A stretch of DNA of 5,108 nucleotides, from positions 1-5,108 of the forward strand of contig JAOUFX010000301.1 of NCBI GenBank assembly GCA_029857975.1. Reading direction: 5' to 3'. The stretch's first letter is position 1. Each line of letters begins with the position of its first letter. The position numbers and the translations under genes are program-made. A model generated the notes under the pieces. That model saw only the letters and a program-made list of their open reading frames with translations. It searched no databases and was not told where the DNA came from. This stretch comes from Deltaproteobacteria bacterium (lineage in GTDB: Bacteria; Desulfobacterota; SM23-61). Below are positions 1-5,108 of this stretch, piece after piece.

Positions 1-368
1 TTATGAATATTTAACCAGGACCACGAGATATGGAAATATTACTTTATGGTGAAGAGGGCCTTCACAAAGTGACCCTTCTCCGAGCACACCGGTTCCTTTC
101 CCTCTGTATTCCTGATCTTTACGCCTGAATGTAAGCGTCCCAGGGATAGTCGGGGTCACGATAACGGTGAGCGTCGTTCATGGGAGTTGAGAGAAATGAT
201 CCATGACGTATCCGGCAGGCGGAGCGTGGGCTTGTGGGGCGAATGCTGCAAGTCGCCCAGCCGATCATCCCGAGGCAGTTTGCACAGGCCAGCATTTGGT
301 CGGCTTGGATTTTTTCCTCCCACGTGTATCCCCCAGATTTTCGAGTGAGAGTATCCGCTGGTAACATC
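1..368. other. Region without a convincing gene at the left edge; one weak small ORF
   Basis: The minus strand has an open frame from 391 (TTG) or 367 (ATG) to a TAA at 119-121, up to 90 codons. The version from 367 is Cys- and Trp-containing (YTWEEKIQADQ, CANCLGMIGWATC) and ends DPDYPWDAYIQA. It lacks a ribosome binding site, and its start falls inside or beside the hairpin after hsp20. I recognise no family and cannot call it real. A 6-bp hairpin (GTGAAG 49-54 / CTTCAC 60-65) lies near the left edge. No tRNA, IS end or repeat array is visible. Confidence 0.4.
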
Positions 369-409
369 AAACGAGACAACCTGGACAACAAGCCCCGGTT
401 GTCTCGTTT
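369..409 (-). terminator. Perfect 13-bp inverted repeat after hsp20, probable terminator
   Basis: AAACGAGACAACC (369-381) and GGTTGTCTCGTTT (397-409) are exact reverse complements separated by 15 bases. The hairpin begins 25 bases after the hsp20 stop, where a terminator is expected. In the hsp20 direction the stem ends in TTT followed by GATGTT, so the T-tail is poor; in the plus direction it reads TTTATAA. It may act in both directions, or stabilise the 3' end of the mRNA. The A/T ends of the stem can serve as part of a U-tract. Confidence 0.55.
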
Positions 410-434
410 ATAAGCCTAACAACTTAACGGGTCA

Positions 435-776
435 TCAGGCTGGGATTGTTTTGGTCTTGGTTTCCGCGCCACCTGCTTTGATGGCGACCTTCACAGCATC
501 TTCCATCGGATCTTTGAAGGGCACCTCGATTCGGAGCAGGCCGTTCTCGTAGGTTGCTTCGGCTTTGTCCGGTTTCACCGGCCAACCTAAAGCCAGTGCT
601 GAAACATACTCGACGTCCCTTGCTGGCGCTGTCAGGTGGACGCTGTCTTCTAGGATCTTCACATCGATAGTATCCGTTGGCGCTCCTGGGATGGCGAATT
701 CCACGACTAGCTTAAGGTTCTCCGCGTCAGCATACGCTACTGTACTGGGCGCAACCCTAATTCGAGATTCCAGCAT
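435..776 (-). CDS. Small heat-shock protein, Hsp20/alpha-crystallin family
   Basis: This 113-residue ATP-independent holdase-type chaperone is cytoplasmic, with no signal peptide, and is expected to bind unfolding proteins as an oligomer. The alpha-crystallin domain fills about residues 12-100. It includes LKLVVEFAIPGAPTDTIDVK (21-40), typical of the beta2-beta3 region with its PG turn, and the family signature A-x3-N-G-x-L as ATYENGLL (74-81), followed by RIEVPFK. VKVAI at 95-99 closes the domain and could supply a V-x-I contact; the tail (AGGAETKTKTIPA) is short and polar. The N-terminal arm is only about 10 residues, far shorter than in most bacterial Hsp20s, which may limit oligomer size. 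AAAAGGAGGG lies 8 bases upstream of the ATG and supports this start. The gene is monocistronic in view, with its own promoter and a hairpin after its stop. Family is confident; substrates are not knowable from sequence. Confidence 0.9.
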   Translation of the reverse strand: MLESRIRVAPSTVAYADAENLKLVVEFAIPGAPTDTIDVKILEDSVHLTAPARDVEYVSALALGWPVKPDKAEATYENGLLRIEVPFKDPMEDAVKVAIKAGGAETKTKTIPA

Positions 777-834
777 CTTGGCACCCTCCTTTTAGAACAT
801 ATTTTTTGATAGGAACTCGCTTTTTGGTAATGTG

Positions 835-863
835 AGTATACTGAGAAGGCGATTGTGTGTCAA
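835..863 (-). promoter_or_regulatory. Sigma70-type promoter of the hsp20 gene
   Basis: The minus strand has TTGACA (863-858), a 17-base spacer and TATACT (840-835): a perfect -35 box, ideal spacing and a -10 box one base from consensus. Transcription should start near 828, giving a leader of about 50 bases before the ATG at 776. A housekeeping-type promoter rather than a sigma32-like one suggests substantial basal expression. Any heat-shock control would have to come from another layer. Confidence 0.8.
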
Positions 864-877
864 GGGAGAATGAGCAG

Positions 878-905
878 CAGATATTTGAACCTATCCCCGT
901 GTCAA
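878..905 (-). promoter_or_regulatory. Possible second, upstream promoter for the hsp20 gene
   Basis: A second TTGACA lies at 905-900, followed after 16 bases by TATCTG (883-878), a poorer -10 box. It is 42 bases upstream of the first promoter and points the same way. It could be a tandem promoter or a chance match in AT-rich DNA. Confidence 0.35.
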
Positions 906-1015
906 ATTTTAAATATAGGCCAAAGAGAAGCATATATATCTTGGGGGTAGTACTGATCTCCCAAAACTGAAGCTATCGTTCCCTTCTCCGCACCTGGCCA
1001 AAAATTAAGAAATAA

Positions 1016-1189
1016 AAAGTATATCCGAACCTCGATTGCCGATTGAAATCTACAACTTCTGTCAAAATATGTCACTCGAAAATTACAGGAAGGAACCTTC
1101 TGGAAGATTATGCAGGAAGCGCAGATATCAAAGAGATTTCCAAAAAACGGGGCTTCATTACGCCGATCTCTATTCCGGACGGGGTATAG
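1016..1189 (+). pseudogene. Possible remnant of an unrecognised gene's 3' end
   Basis: One plus-strand frame is open from 1016 to a TAG at 1187-1189, with no ATG start or ribosome binding site that I can see. Its last part, from about 1082, reads like ordinary protein (NLLEDYAGSADIKEISKKRG, then FITPISIPDGV). The N-terminal half looks less protein-like. It ends 17 bases short of the convergent FAD-subunit gene. I do not recognise the family. It may be the degraded tail of a lost gene or chance; another plus frame, starting at TTG 1036, is also open here, which weakens the case. Confidence 0.15.
1142..1165 (-). terminator. Weak candidate terminator after the oxidoreductase operon
   Basis: Downstream of the FAD subunit stop, the minus strand reads CGGCG, an 8-base loop (TAATGAAG), CCCCG, then six T (1147-1142). 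The stem is only 5 bp with one C-C mismatch. The T-run and the position, about 40-65 bases past the stop, fit a Rho-independent terminator, but the hairpin is too weak to be sure. Confidence 0.3.
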
Positions 1190-1206
1190 GGACTTGGGAT
1201 GAACAA

Positions 1207-2187
1207 TTAGGACTTGCCCATTTTTAGCAGCTCTTCTTCGATCACCCCCCGGAAGAGCGGGATCTTATAGCCGTTACCCTTCAGCGGCTGGGCCTCTTTA
1301 ACCGCCGCCTCCGCCGCCCGCCTCGCGGTTTCCTCATCGAGGCGCTTGCCGGTAATGATCTGTTCCACGTCTCGGGAGCGCCAGGGGACGGGCGCAGCAC
1401 CGCTGAGCACAACTCTGGCCTGTTCTACGACGTTGCCCTCAAACTTCAAAGCCAGGGCCACGCCGGCCAAGGCGAAATCCCAGGAGCGGCGGGCCCGGAC
1501 CTTCCGGTAAGAGCCGAGCCATCCCTGGTGAGGGGCCGGTAAGATGACCTCCGTGACGATTTCGTCAGGGGCAAGGATGGTTTCTTTTTCTACATTCTCG
1601 CCTGGAAGGATAAAGAATTTTCCCACCGGGACCTCCCTGAGACCCTGCGGCCCGGCAACCCGGATGACCGCCTCGTAAGCCACCAGGGCAGGGGCTGTAT
1701 CGGAGGGATGGGTGATGAAGCAAACGGACCCACCAAGAATGCAGTGGTACTGGTTCTCTCCGTCGTAGGCGTAGCACTTATCGCCGCCCTTGCGCAGGCA
1801 GAAAAAATCGCCCCGGTAATACCAACACCGCGGCTTCTGGCATAAATTCCCGCCCAGGGTCCCCTGGTTGCGGATTTGAGGGCTAGCTACTTCCGCGGAG
1901 CCCCGGGACAGCGCCGGATAGCTCTGCCGGATCAGGCTGCTTGCGGCCAATTCAGCGATGGTCGTCAACGCCCCGATCCGCACCCTTCCATCCGGGGTTC
2001 GGTTGATTCCTTTCAGCTTATCCAAGTGACCGATGCTCACCAGCTTCTCCGCCCCAAGGACTTCATCCCGCAAACAACCCAGCAGGTCTGTTCCACCGGC
2101 ATGGATTTTGGCCTTCGGAGACCGGAGATGTCCGATCGCATCCGAGAGCGACTTCGCCCGGACATAATTGAAATTGGGCAGGTTCAC
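1207..2187 (-). CDS. Molybdenum hydroxylase medium subunit, FAD-binding, with an extra Cys-rich (probable [4Fe-4S]) loop
   Basis: This 326-residue subunit carries FAD and passes electrons out of the complex. The FAD-binding PCMH-type domain spans about residues 1-220, with AGGTDLL at 30-36 and the pyrophosphate-binding segment SPQIRNQGTLGGN at 102-114. The CO dehydrogenase flavoprotein C-terminal domain covers about 222-320. Just after TLGGN comes a Cys-rich stretch, with Cys at 116, 121, 130, 138, 149 and 156 (CWYYRGDFFC, then CLRKGGDKC). Loops of this kind in 4-hydroxybenzoyl-CoA reductase beta subunits and in E. coli PaoB bind a [4Fe-4S] cluster. C121, C130 and C138 are likely ligands, with C149 or C156 as the fourth. 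The GTG start is chosen because AAAGGAGG lies 8 bases upstream and the protein then begins MNLPNFNYVRAKSL, as expected for this domain. It starts 3 bases after the large subunit's stop and is the last gene of the operon in view. Confidence 0.95.
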   Translation of the reverse strand: MNLPNFNYVRAKSLSDAIGHLRSPKAKIHAGGTDLLGCLRDEVLGAEKLVSIGHLDKLKGINRTPDGRVRIGALTTIAELAASSLIRQSYPALSRGSAEVASPQIRNQGTLGGNLCQKPRCWYYRGDFFCLRKGGDKCYAYDGENQYHCILGGSVCFITHPSDTAPALVAYEAVIRVAGPQGLREVPVGKFFILPGENVEKETILAPDEIVTEVILPAPHQGWLGSYRKVRARRSWDFALAGVALALKFEGNVVEQARVVLSGAAPVPWRSRDVEQIITGKRLDEETARRAAEAAVKEAQPLKGNGYKIPLFRGVIEEELLKMGKS

Positions 2188-2190
2188 GGC

Positions 2191-4488
2191 TCATCCCTCC
2201 TTTCTCGAGGCCAGCGCCTGGCAGAGTTGCAACGGGTCCATCGGCGAGGAGGTCATGCGCACCCCCGTGGCGTTGTAGACGGCATTGGCCAGGGCCGCTG
2301 CCGTTGGAATCGTGGCCGGCTCCCCCAGCCCCTTGGCCCCGGCCGAGTTGCACGCGGGGTCATCCAATTCGATGGGGAGCGAAACCATATCGGCCGGTAC
2401 ATCCAGGCAGGTGGGCAGCTTGTAATCATGCCAGTTCCGGTTCACCATCTTGCCGGTCTGGTTTCCATCCAAGACCCGGGACTCGGTCAAAGCGAGGCCA
2501 ATCCCCATGGTGATCCCGCCGAAGACCTGGCATTCAAAGGTCATCCGGTTCATCACCCTTCCGCTGTCATTCGTCCCGAGGAAGCGCAACACCTTTACCT
2601 CTCCCGTCTTCATGTTTACCTCCACCTCGCAGAACTGAGCGGAGAAGGGGGTCACCCACTGGTTCTCCGGGTTCGGGCCGCGGCTGCCTACCCCCAGAAC
2701 AACCCCCCGCCCCTTGAGCTCGGAGATGTCGGCGATTTTCATTTTCTTCCTGGGGTCATCCTTCACCCCCACCGATCCGCCTTTAAGCTCCAGCTCCGAC
2801 GGGCTTACCTTGAGGTCTTTCCCGGCCATGGCCAGCAACTGCTGCTTAACGCTGAACGCGGCGGCCCGGACGGCCGGCGATTCGCTGGGCACCGTTTTGC
2901 TCCCGCCGCTGGGAGTTGTAAACTGGGTTGTTCCGGTGTCAGCATTTTCGATTTGGATCTTCTCCAGGGGCACGCCCAGCTCCTCGGCGACCACCATGGC
3001 CATGACGGTTTTGGTGCCGGTGCCGATATCGCTTGCGCCCATATTCAGATTGGCACTGCCGTCGGCAAATAATTTGACCACCACGGTTGCTGGCGGCCGC
3101 CCGCCTCCGACCACCCAGAGGCCCGCGGCCATTCCCACTCCCCGCCGGATATGGCTGCTCCCCCTGGACTCGGCCGCCTTCTGGCGCGCCTCTTTCCAGC
3201 CGAAGGCGCGCGCCCCCTCTTCCAGACACTGCCTGAGGCCGGTCGAGGTATAGGGAATATTTCCCCTCGCCTGGCTGTAAGGAGGGATATTCTTCAAGCG
3301 AAACTCGACAGGGTCCATCCCGATGGTCTCGGCCAAGGCGTCCATCATCTGTTCCAGCGCCCAGGCGCACTGGGGGTGGCCGGGAGCCCGGAAAGGTCTC
3401 GCCGGGCCGGCGTTAATGTATAAGTCCGTCGTCTCGGTGCGCACATTCGGGCAGGCGTAGAGATCCCGGACCAGCCAGTCCAAGCCGCCCGTTCCTCCGG
3501 CCGGGTAGGCGCCGCTCGCGCCCAGGGCGCTGTATTCAAGAGCAGTGAGGATCCCGTCTTTCCTCACGCCCGCTTTGAGTTTCATCTGGCAGGGGGGACG
3601 GTTGCCGACGCAGAGGTAGGTCTCCTCCCGGGTCAGGAAGAGCTTGACCGGCCGGCCGGTCTTCTTGGCCAGCAGAGCCGCGATGATATTGTACTTGCCG
3701 GCCCTGAGCCGGCTGCCGAAGGCGCCGCCCACATAGTGGCCGATGACCCGCACATTGGCCAGGGGAAGCCCCAATACCTCGGCAATTCCTGACTGTACGG
3801 CGAAGACCCCTTGAGTCGGCTCCCAAAGGGTTAAACGCGGTCCATCCCACTTGGCCACACAGCCGTGGAGCTCCATGGGGGTATGCAGCTCGCATGCCGT
3901 GCTGTAAGTTTCTTCGAGCACCACATCGGCCCCGGCAAAACCTTTGGCTACGTCCCCGCGTGCATAGGTCTGGGCTTTGCCGACCCGGTTGCCTCCCTGG
4001 TGGATAGCGGGGGCCTGCGGCTCCACAGCCTTCTTGTGATCTGCCACGAAGGGGAGAACCTCGTATTCCACTTTGATGGCCTTGACGGCATCCCATGCCT
4101 GGTAGGGTGTTTCGGCGGCTACGGCCGCCACCTCCTCCCCTTCATGGCGGCAATGGGGCTCGAAAAGCTTGGTCTTGACTGTCTTTGCCGGCGTGGCGTA
4201 AGGCCAGTCAACTCCAGCCCCGGCCGTCTTCCCGGTGATTACGGCTCGGACGCCAGGCATCTTCTCCGCCTCGCGGGTATCGATCCGCTTGACCAAGGCG
4301 TGGGCATGGGGGCAGCGAAGAACGGCCCCGTAGATCATGTCCGGAAGTACGTTATCTGACGGGTAGACCGCCGCGCCACTCACCCGCTCATAGCCGTCGA
4401 CCCGGGGCAGGGGTTTTCCGACGACCGACGTCTCCTTCCACGGCTTAAGGGACTTGCTCGGCTCCTCTCGGTATTCTGCGGCACTCAT
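2191..4488 (-). CDS. Molybdenum hydroxylase large subunit, molybdopterin-binding (xanthine oxidase family, PaoC/YagR-like)
   Basis: This 765-residue catalytic subunit binds the molybdenum cofactor and hydroxylates the substrate. Residues 20-140 match the aldehyde oxidase/xanthine dehydrogenase a/b hammerhead domain (GKPLPRVDGYERVSGAAVYPSD; PGVRAVITG). The Mo-binding domains follow, with HTPMELHG at 202-209, VGGAFGSR at 253-260, FRAPGHPQ at 366-373, GASDIGTGTKT at 484-494, and EVEVNMKTGEVKVLR then GRVMN near 631-647. GAKGLGEP at 717-724 places the catalytic base at E723. Position 261, after GGAFGSR, is Leu, where purine-oxidising enzymes have Glu; E. coli PaoC, as I recall it, also has Leu there and the same RAPG. 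This argues for an aldehyde or aromatic/heterocyclic substrate rather than xanthine. There is no signal peptide of its own. The ATG overlaps the upstream stop and has GGAGG 6 bases before it. The length is normal for the family. The exact substrate cannot be read from the sequence. Confidence 0.95.
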   Translation of the reverse strand: MSAAEYREEPSKSLKPWKETSVVGKPLPRVDGYERVSGAAVYPSDNVLPDMIYGAVLRCPHAHALVKRIDTREAEKMPGVRAVITGKTAGAGVDWPYATPAKTVKTKLFEPHCRHEGEEVAAVAAETPYQAWDAVKAIKVEYEVLPFVADHKKAVEPQAPAIHQGGNRVGKAQTYARGDVAKGFAGADVVLEETYSTACELHTPMELHGCVAKWDGPRLTLWEPTQGVFAVQSGIAEVLGLPLANVRVIGHYVGGAFGSRLRAGKYNIIAALLAKKTGRPVKLFLTREETYLCVGNRPPCQMKLKAGVRKDGILTALEYSALGASGAYPAGGTGGLDWLVRDLYACPNVRTETTDLYINAGPARPFRAPGHPQCAWALEQMMDALAETIGMDPVEFRLKNIPPYSQARGNIPYTSTGLRQCLEEGARAFGWKEARQKAAESRGSSHIRRGVGMAAGLWVVGGGRPPATVVVKLFADGSANLNMGASDIGTGTKTVMAMVVAEELGVPLEKIQIENADTGTTQFTTPSGGSKTVPSESPAVRAAAFSVKQQLLAMAGKDLKVSPSELELKGGSVGVKDDPRKKMKIADISELKGRGVVLGVGSRGPNPENQWVTPFSAQFCEVEVNMKTGEVKVLRFLGTNDSGRVMNRMTFECQVFGGITMGIGLALTESRVLDGNQTGKMVNRNWHDYKLPTCLDVPADMVSLPIELDDPACNSAGAKGLGEPATIPTAAALANAVYNATGVRMTSSPMDPLQLCQALASRKEG
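2196..2203 (-). promoter_or_regulatory. Ribosome binding site that fixes the GTG start of the FAD subunit
   Basis: AAAGGAGG on the minus strand sits in the final codons of the large subunit gene (...RKEG, stop 2193-2191), with 8 bases between it and the GTG at 2187-2185. No in-frame ATG near this point would give a normal N-terminus, so this strong site decides the start. The 3-base gap to the upstream stop suggests coupled translation. Confidence 0.8.
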
Positions 4489-5108
4489 CGCCCACCTCCC
4501 GCATTTCTTTTGAGCTCAGCGGCCCGCCGGACCGCCCGGAAGATGTTCGGGTAAACCCCGCAGCGGCAAAGGTTGCCGCTCATGGCGAGGCGGATCTCTT
4601 CCAGCGACGGGTTGGGATTGGATCGGAGAAGTCCCTCCGCGGCCATGATCTGTCCGGGGGTGCAGTACCCGCACTGAAAAGCATCCTTCTCAACGAAGGC
4701 GCTTTGTACCGGCCCCAGTTCCTCTCCGTCCATCAGACCTTCCAGCGTGGTGATCTCTCTGCCCTCCGCTTCCACCGCAAGGGTGAGGCAAGCATAGCGC
4801 GGCTGGCCGTCGATGAGCACCGTGCAGGCCCCGCACTCCCCGCGTTCGCACCCAACCTTCGTCCCAGTAAGGCCAAACTTCTCGCGAAGAACGAAGAGCA
4901 GGGACCAGCGGGGTTCAACCAGCACGCGCCGACGGCGTCCATTCACGAGCAGGGTCACTCGGGTCTTTTCGCCGGGGTCCGCAGTTTCCGGCGGGGACTC
5001 AGCGCTTAGATTTCCCGCTGCAGCCGAGGCCATGGCTCCTGCCCCGACTAACTGCAGAAATCCCCGCCGGGTAAGTTTGCCCCGACATTGACAATCTTTT
5101 TCGTCCTT
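4485..5108 (-). CDS. Molybdenum hydroxylase small subunit, two [2Fe-2S] clusters, Tat-exported (5' end beyond window)
   Basis: This is the electron-transfer subunit of a xanthine oxidase-family enzyme, passing electrons from the Mo centre to FAD. Counting from the first in-frame ATG (5033), the plant-type ferredoxin domain has C62, C67, C70 and C82. The alpha-helical second domain has C121 and C124 (QCGYCTPGQ) and C156 and C158 (NLCRCG), so all eight ligands are present. The frame remains open for 25 codons upstream of that ATG to the window edge. Those codons read KLTRRGFLQLVGAGA and lead into MASAAAG: a twin-arginine motif (TRRGFLQ) followed by a hydrophobic stretch and an Ala-rich probable cleavage region. 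The ATG at 5033 is therefore probably internal, and the true start lies outside the window. E. coli PaoA (YagT) also carries a Tat leader on this subunit. The stop overlaps the next gene's start (ATGA). Family assignment is very sure; the exact start is unknown. Confidence 0.95.
   Translation of the reverse strand, partial: KDEKDCQCRGKLTRRGFLQLVGAGAMASAAAGNLSAESPPETADPGEKTRVTLLVNGRRRRVLVEPRWSLLFVLREKFGLTGTKVGCERGECGACTVLIDGQPRYACLTLAVEAEGREITTLEGLMDGEELGPVQSAFVEKDAFQCGYCTPGQIMAAEGLLRSNPNPSLEEIRLAMSGNLCRCGVYPNIFRAVRRAAELKRNAGGGR
4493..4500 (-). promoter_or_regulatory. Ribosome binding site of the large subunit, inside the small subunit gene
   Basis: The minus strand reads GGGAGGTG here, with GGAGG ending 6 bases before the ATG at 4488. 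It lies within the last codons of the small subunit gene, whose TGA overlaps the ATG as ATGA (4488-4485). This supports the chosen start and suggests translational coupling of the two subunits. Confidence 0.8.
5034..5072 (-). other. Twin-arginine (Tat) signal peptide region of the [2Fe-2S] subunit
   Basis: Translation in frame with the small subunit gives T-R-R-G-F-L-Q at 5072-5052, matching the S/T-R-R-x-F-L-K Tat consensus. Next comes LVGAGA, then MASAAAG (from 5033), a short mildly hydrophobic, Ala/Gly-rich segment with an A-S-A type cleavage candidate. The visible part ahead of the motif (KDEKDCQCRGKL) is charged and has two Cys in a CxC arrangement. The ferredoxin domain begins about 30 residues further on, leaving a linker rich in Ser, Pro and Glu, as expected after a cleaved leader. 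Export of the assembled heterotrimer on this single leader is an inference from PaoABC-type enzymes. Confidence 0.85.

Larger units (their letters stand above)
777..1206. other. Intergenic region between the oxidoreductase operon and the hsp20 gene
   Basis: About 430 bases without a convincing gene, visibly more AT-rich between 790 and 1060 than the flanking genes. It contains the weak terminator candidate (1142-1165), a possible gene remnant (1016-1189), a small imperfect hairpin (941-964, TTGGG/CCCAA arms with no T-run), and the promoter region and leader of the hsp20 gene (905-777). I see no tRNA, riboswitch or repeat array in it. There is no CIRCE element (TTAGCACTC-N9-GAGTGCTAA), so HrcA control of the heat-shock gene is not indicated. 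Confidence 0.7.

Noticed and set aside
786..815. RNA-thermometer idea: TTCCT in the hsp20 leader pairing with the AGGAG ribosome binding site
   Set aside because: Only about 5 pairs including one G-U, with a 20-base AT-rich loop; neither a ROSE nor a fourU pattern. Too weak to call by eye.
941..964. TTGGG...CCCAA hairpin upstream of the hsp20 promoters
   Set aside because: Short imperfect stem (7 pairs with one wobble), no T-run and not next to a gene end; likely chance.
1036..1227. 63-codon plus-strand frame starting with TTG
   Set aside because: It has no ribosome binding site, runs into the 3' end of the convergent FAD subunit gene, and has no recognisable motif. The alternative frame ending at 1189 looks slightly more protein-like.
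1876..3072. 398-codon plus-strand open frame antisense to the FAD and Mo subunit genes
   Set aside because: It starts with TTG, spans the junction of two well-supported genes, and its product is rich in Gly, Arg, His and Pro as expected from antisense reading of GC-rich codons. No family motif is visible.
3536..4096. 186-codon minus-strand frame inside the Mo subunit gene
   Set aside because: It is an out-of-frame shadow of the large subunit; the product is Arg/Gly-rich and without recognisable domains.
3865..4359. 164-codon plus-strand frame antisense to the Mo subunit
   Set aside because: Shadow of a gene whose own frame has clear domain motifs over the same stretch.
1..5108. CRISPR arrays, tRNA or rRNA genes, insertion-sequence ends
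   Set aside because: No regularly spaced repeats, cloverleaf-like segments, transposase motifs or terminal repeats with target duplications were seen.

Overview
The window holds a three-gene operon on the minus strand (roughly 5108 down to 1207) that encodes a complete molybdenum hydroxylase of the xanthine oxidase family. Downstream, after a gap of about 430 bases, lies a separate minus-strand small heat-shock protein gene (776 to 435) with its own sigma70-type promoter and a hairpin after its stop. Nothing on the plus strand looks like a real intact gene. The genes are GC-rich, with strong AGGAGG-type ribosome binding sites, ATGA-type coupling and a Tat leader, so the source is a bacterium. 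A Gram-negative, possibly anaerobic or deltaproteobacterium-like organism would fit, but the window does not settle the taxon.

Layout, in order of transcription. (1) 5108-4485 is the small [2Fe-2S]2 subunit. Its reading frame stays open to the window edge and carries a twin-arginine signal motif upstream of the first in-frame ATG. (2) 4488-2191 is the large molybdenum-cofactor subunit, overlapping gene 1 by ATGA. (3) 2187-1207 is the FAD subunit, with a GTG start 3 bases after the previous stop. It has an extra cysteine-rich loop typical of members that carry an additional [4Fe-4S] cluster. (4) 1206-777 is non-coding: a weak terminator candidate, a possible plus-strand gene remnant, and the promoter region of the next gene. 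(5) 776-435 is an Hsp20/alpha-crystallin protein. (6) 434-1 has a perfect 13-bp inverted repeat and a weak small ORF, with nothing firm.

Working together, the three oxidoreductase subunits should form an enzyme that hydroxylates an aldehyde or aromatic/heterocyclic substrate at the Mo centre. Electrons would pass through two [2Fe-2S] clusters to FAD, with an additional [4Fe-4S] cluster in the FAD subunit. The Tat signal on the small subunit implies export of the folded complex to the periplasm, as in E. coli PaoABC (YagTSR). The purine-binding Glu of xanthine dehydrogenases appears to be Leu here, so xanthine is an unlikely substrate. No maturation chaperone (XdhC/PaoD type) is present in the window. 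I do not see a clearly new system; the most useful points are the hidden Tat leader, the cysteine-rich FAD-subunit loop and the PaoC-like active-site residues.
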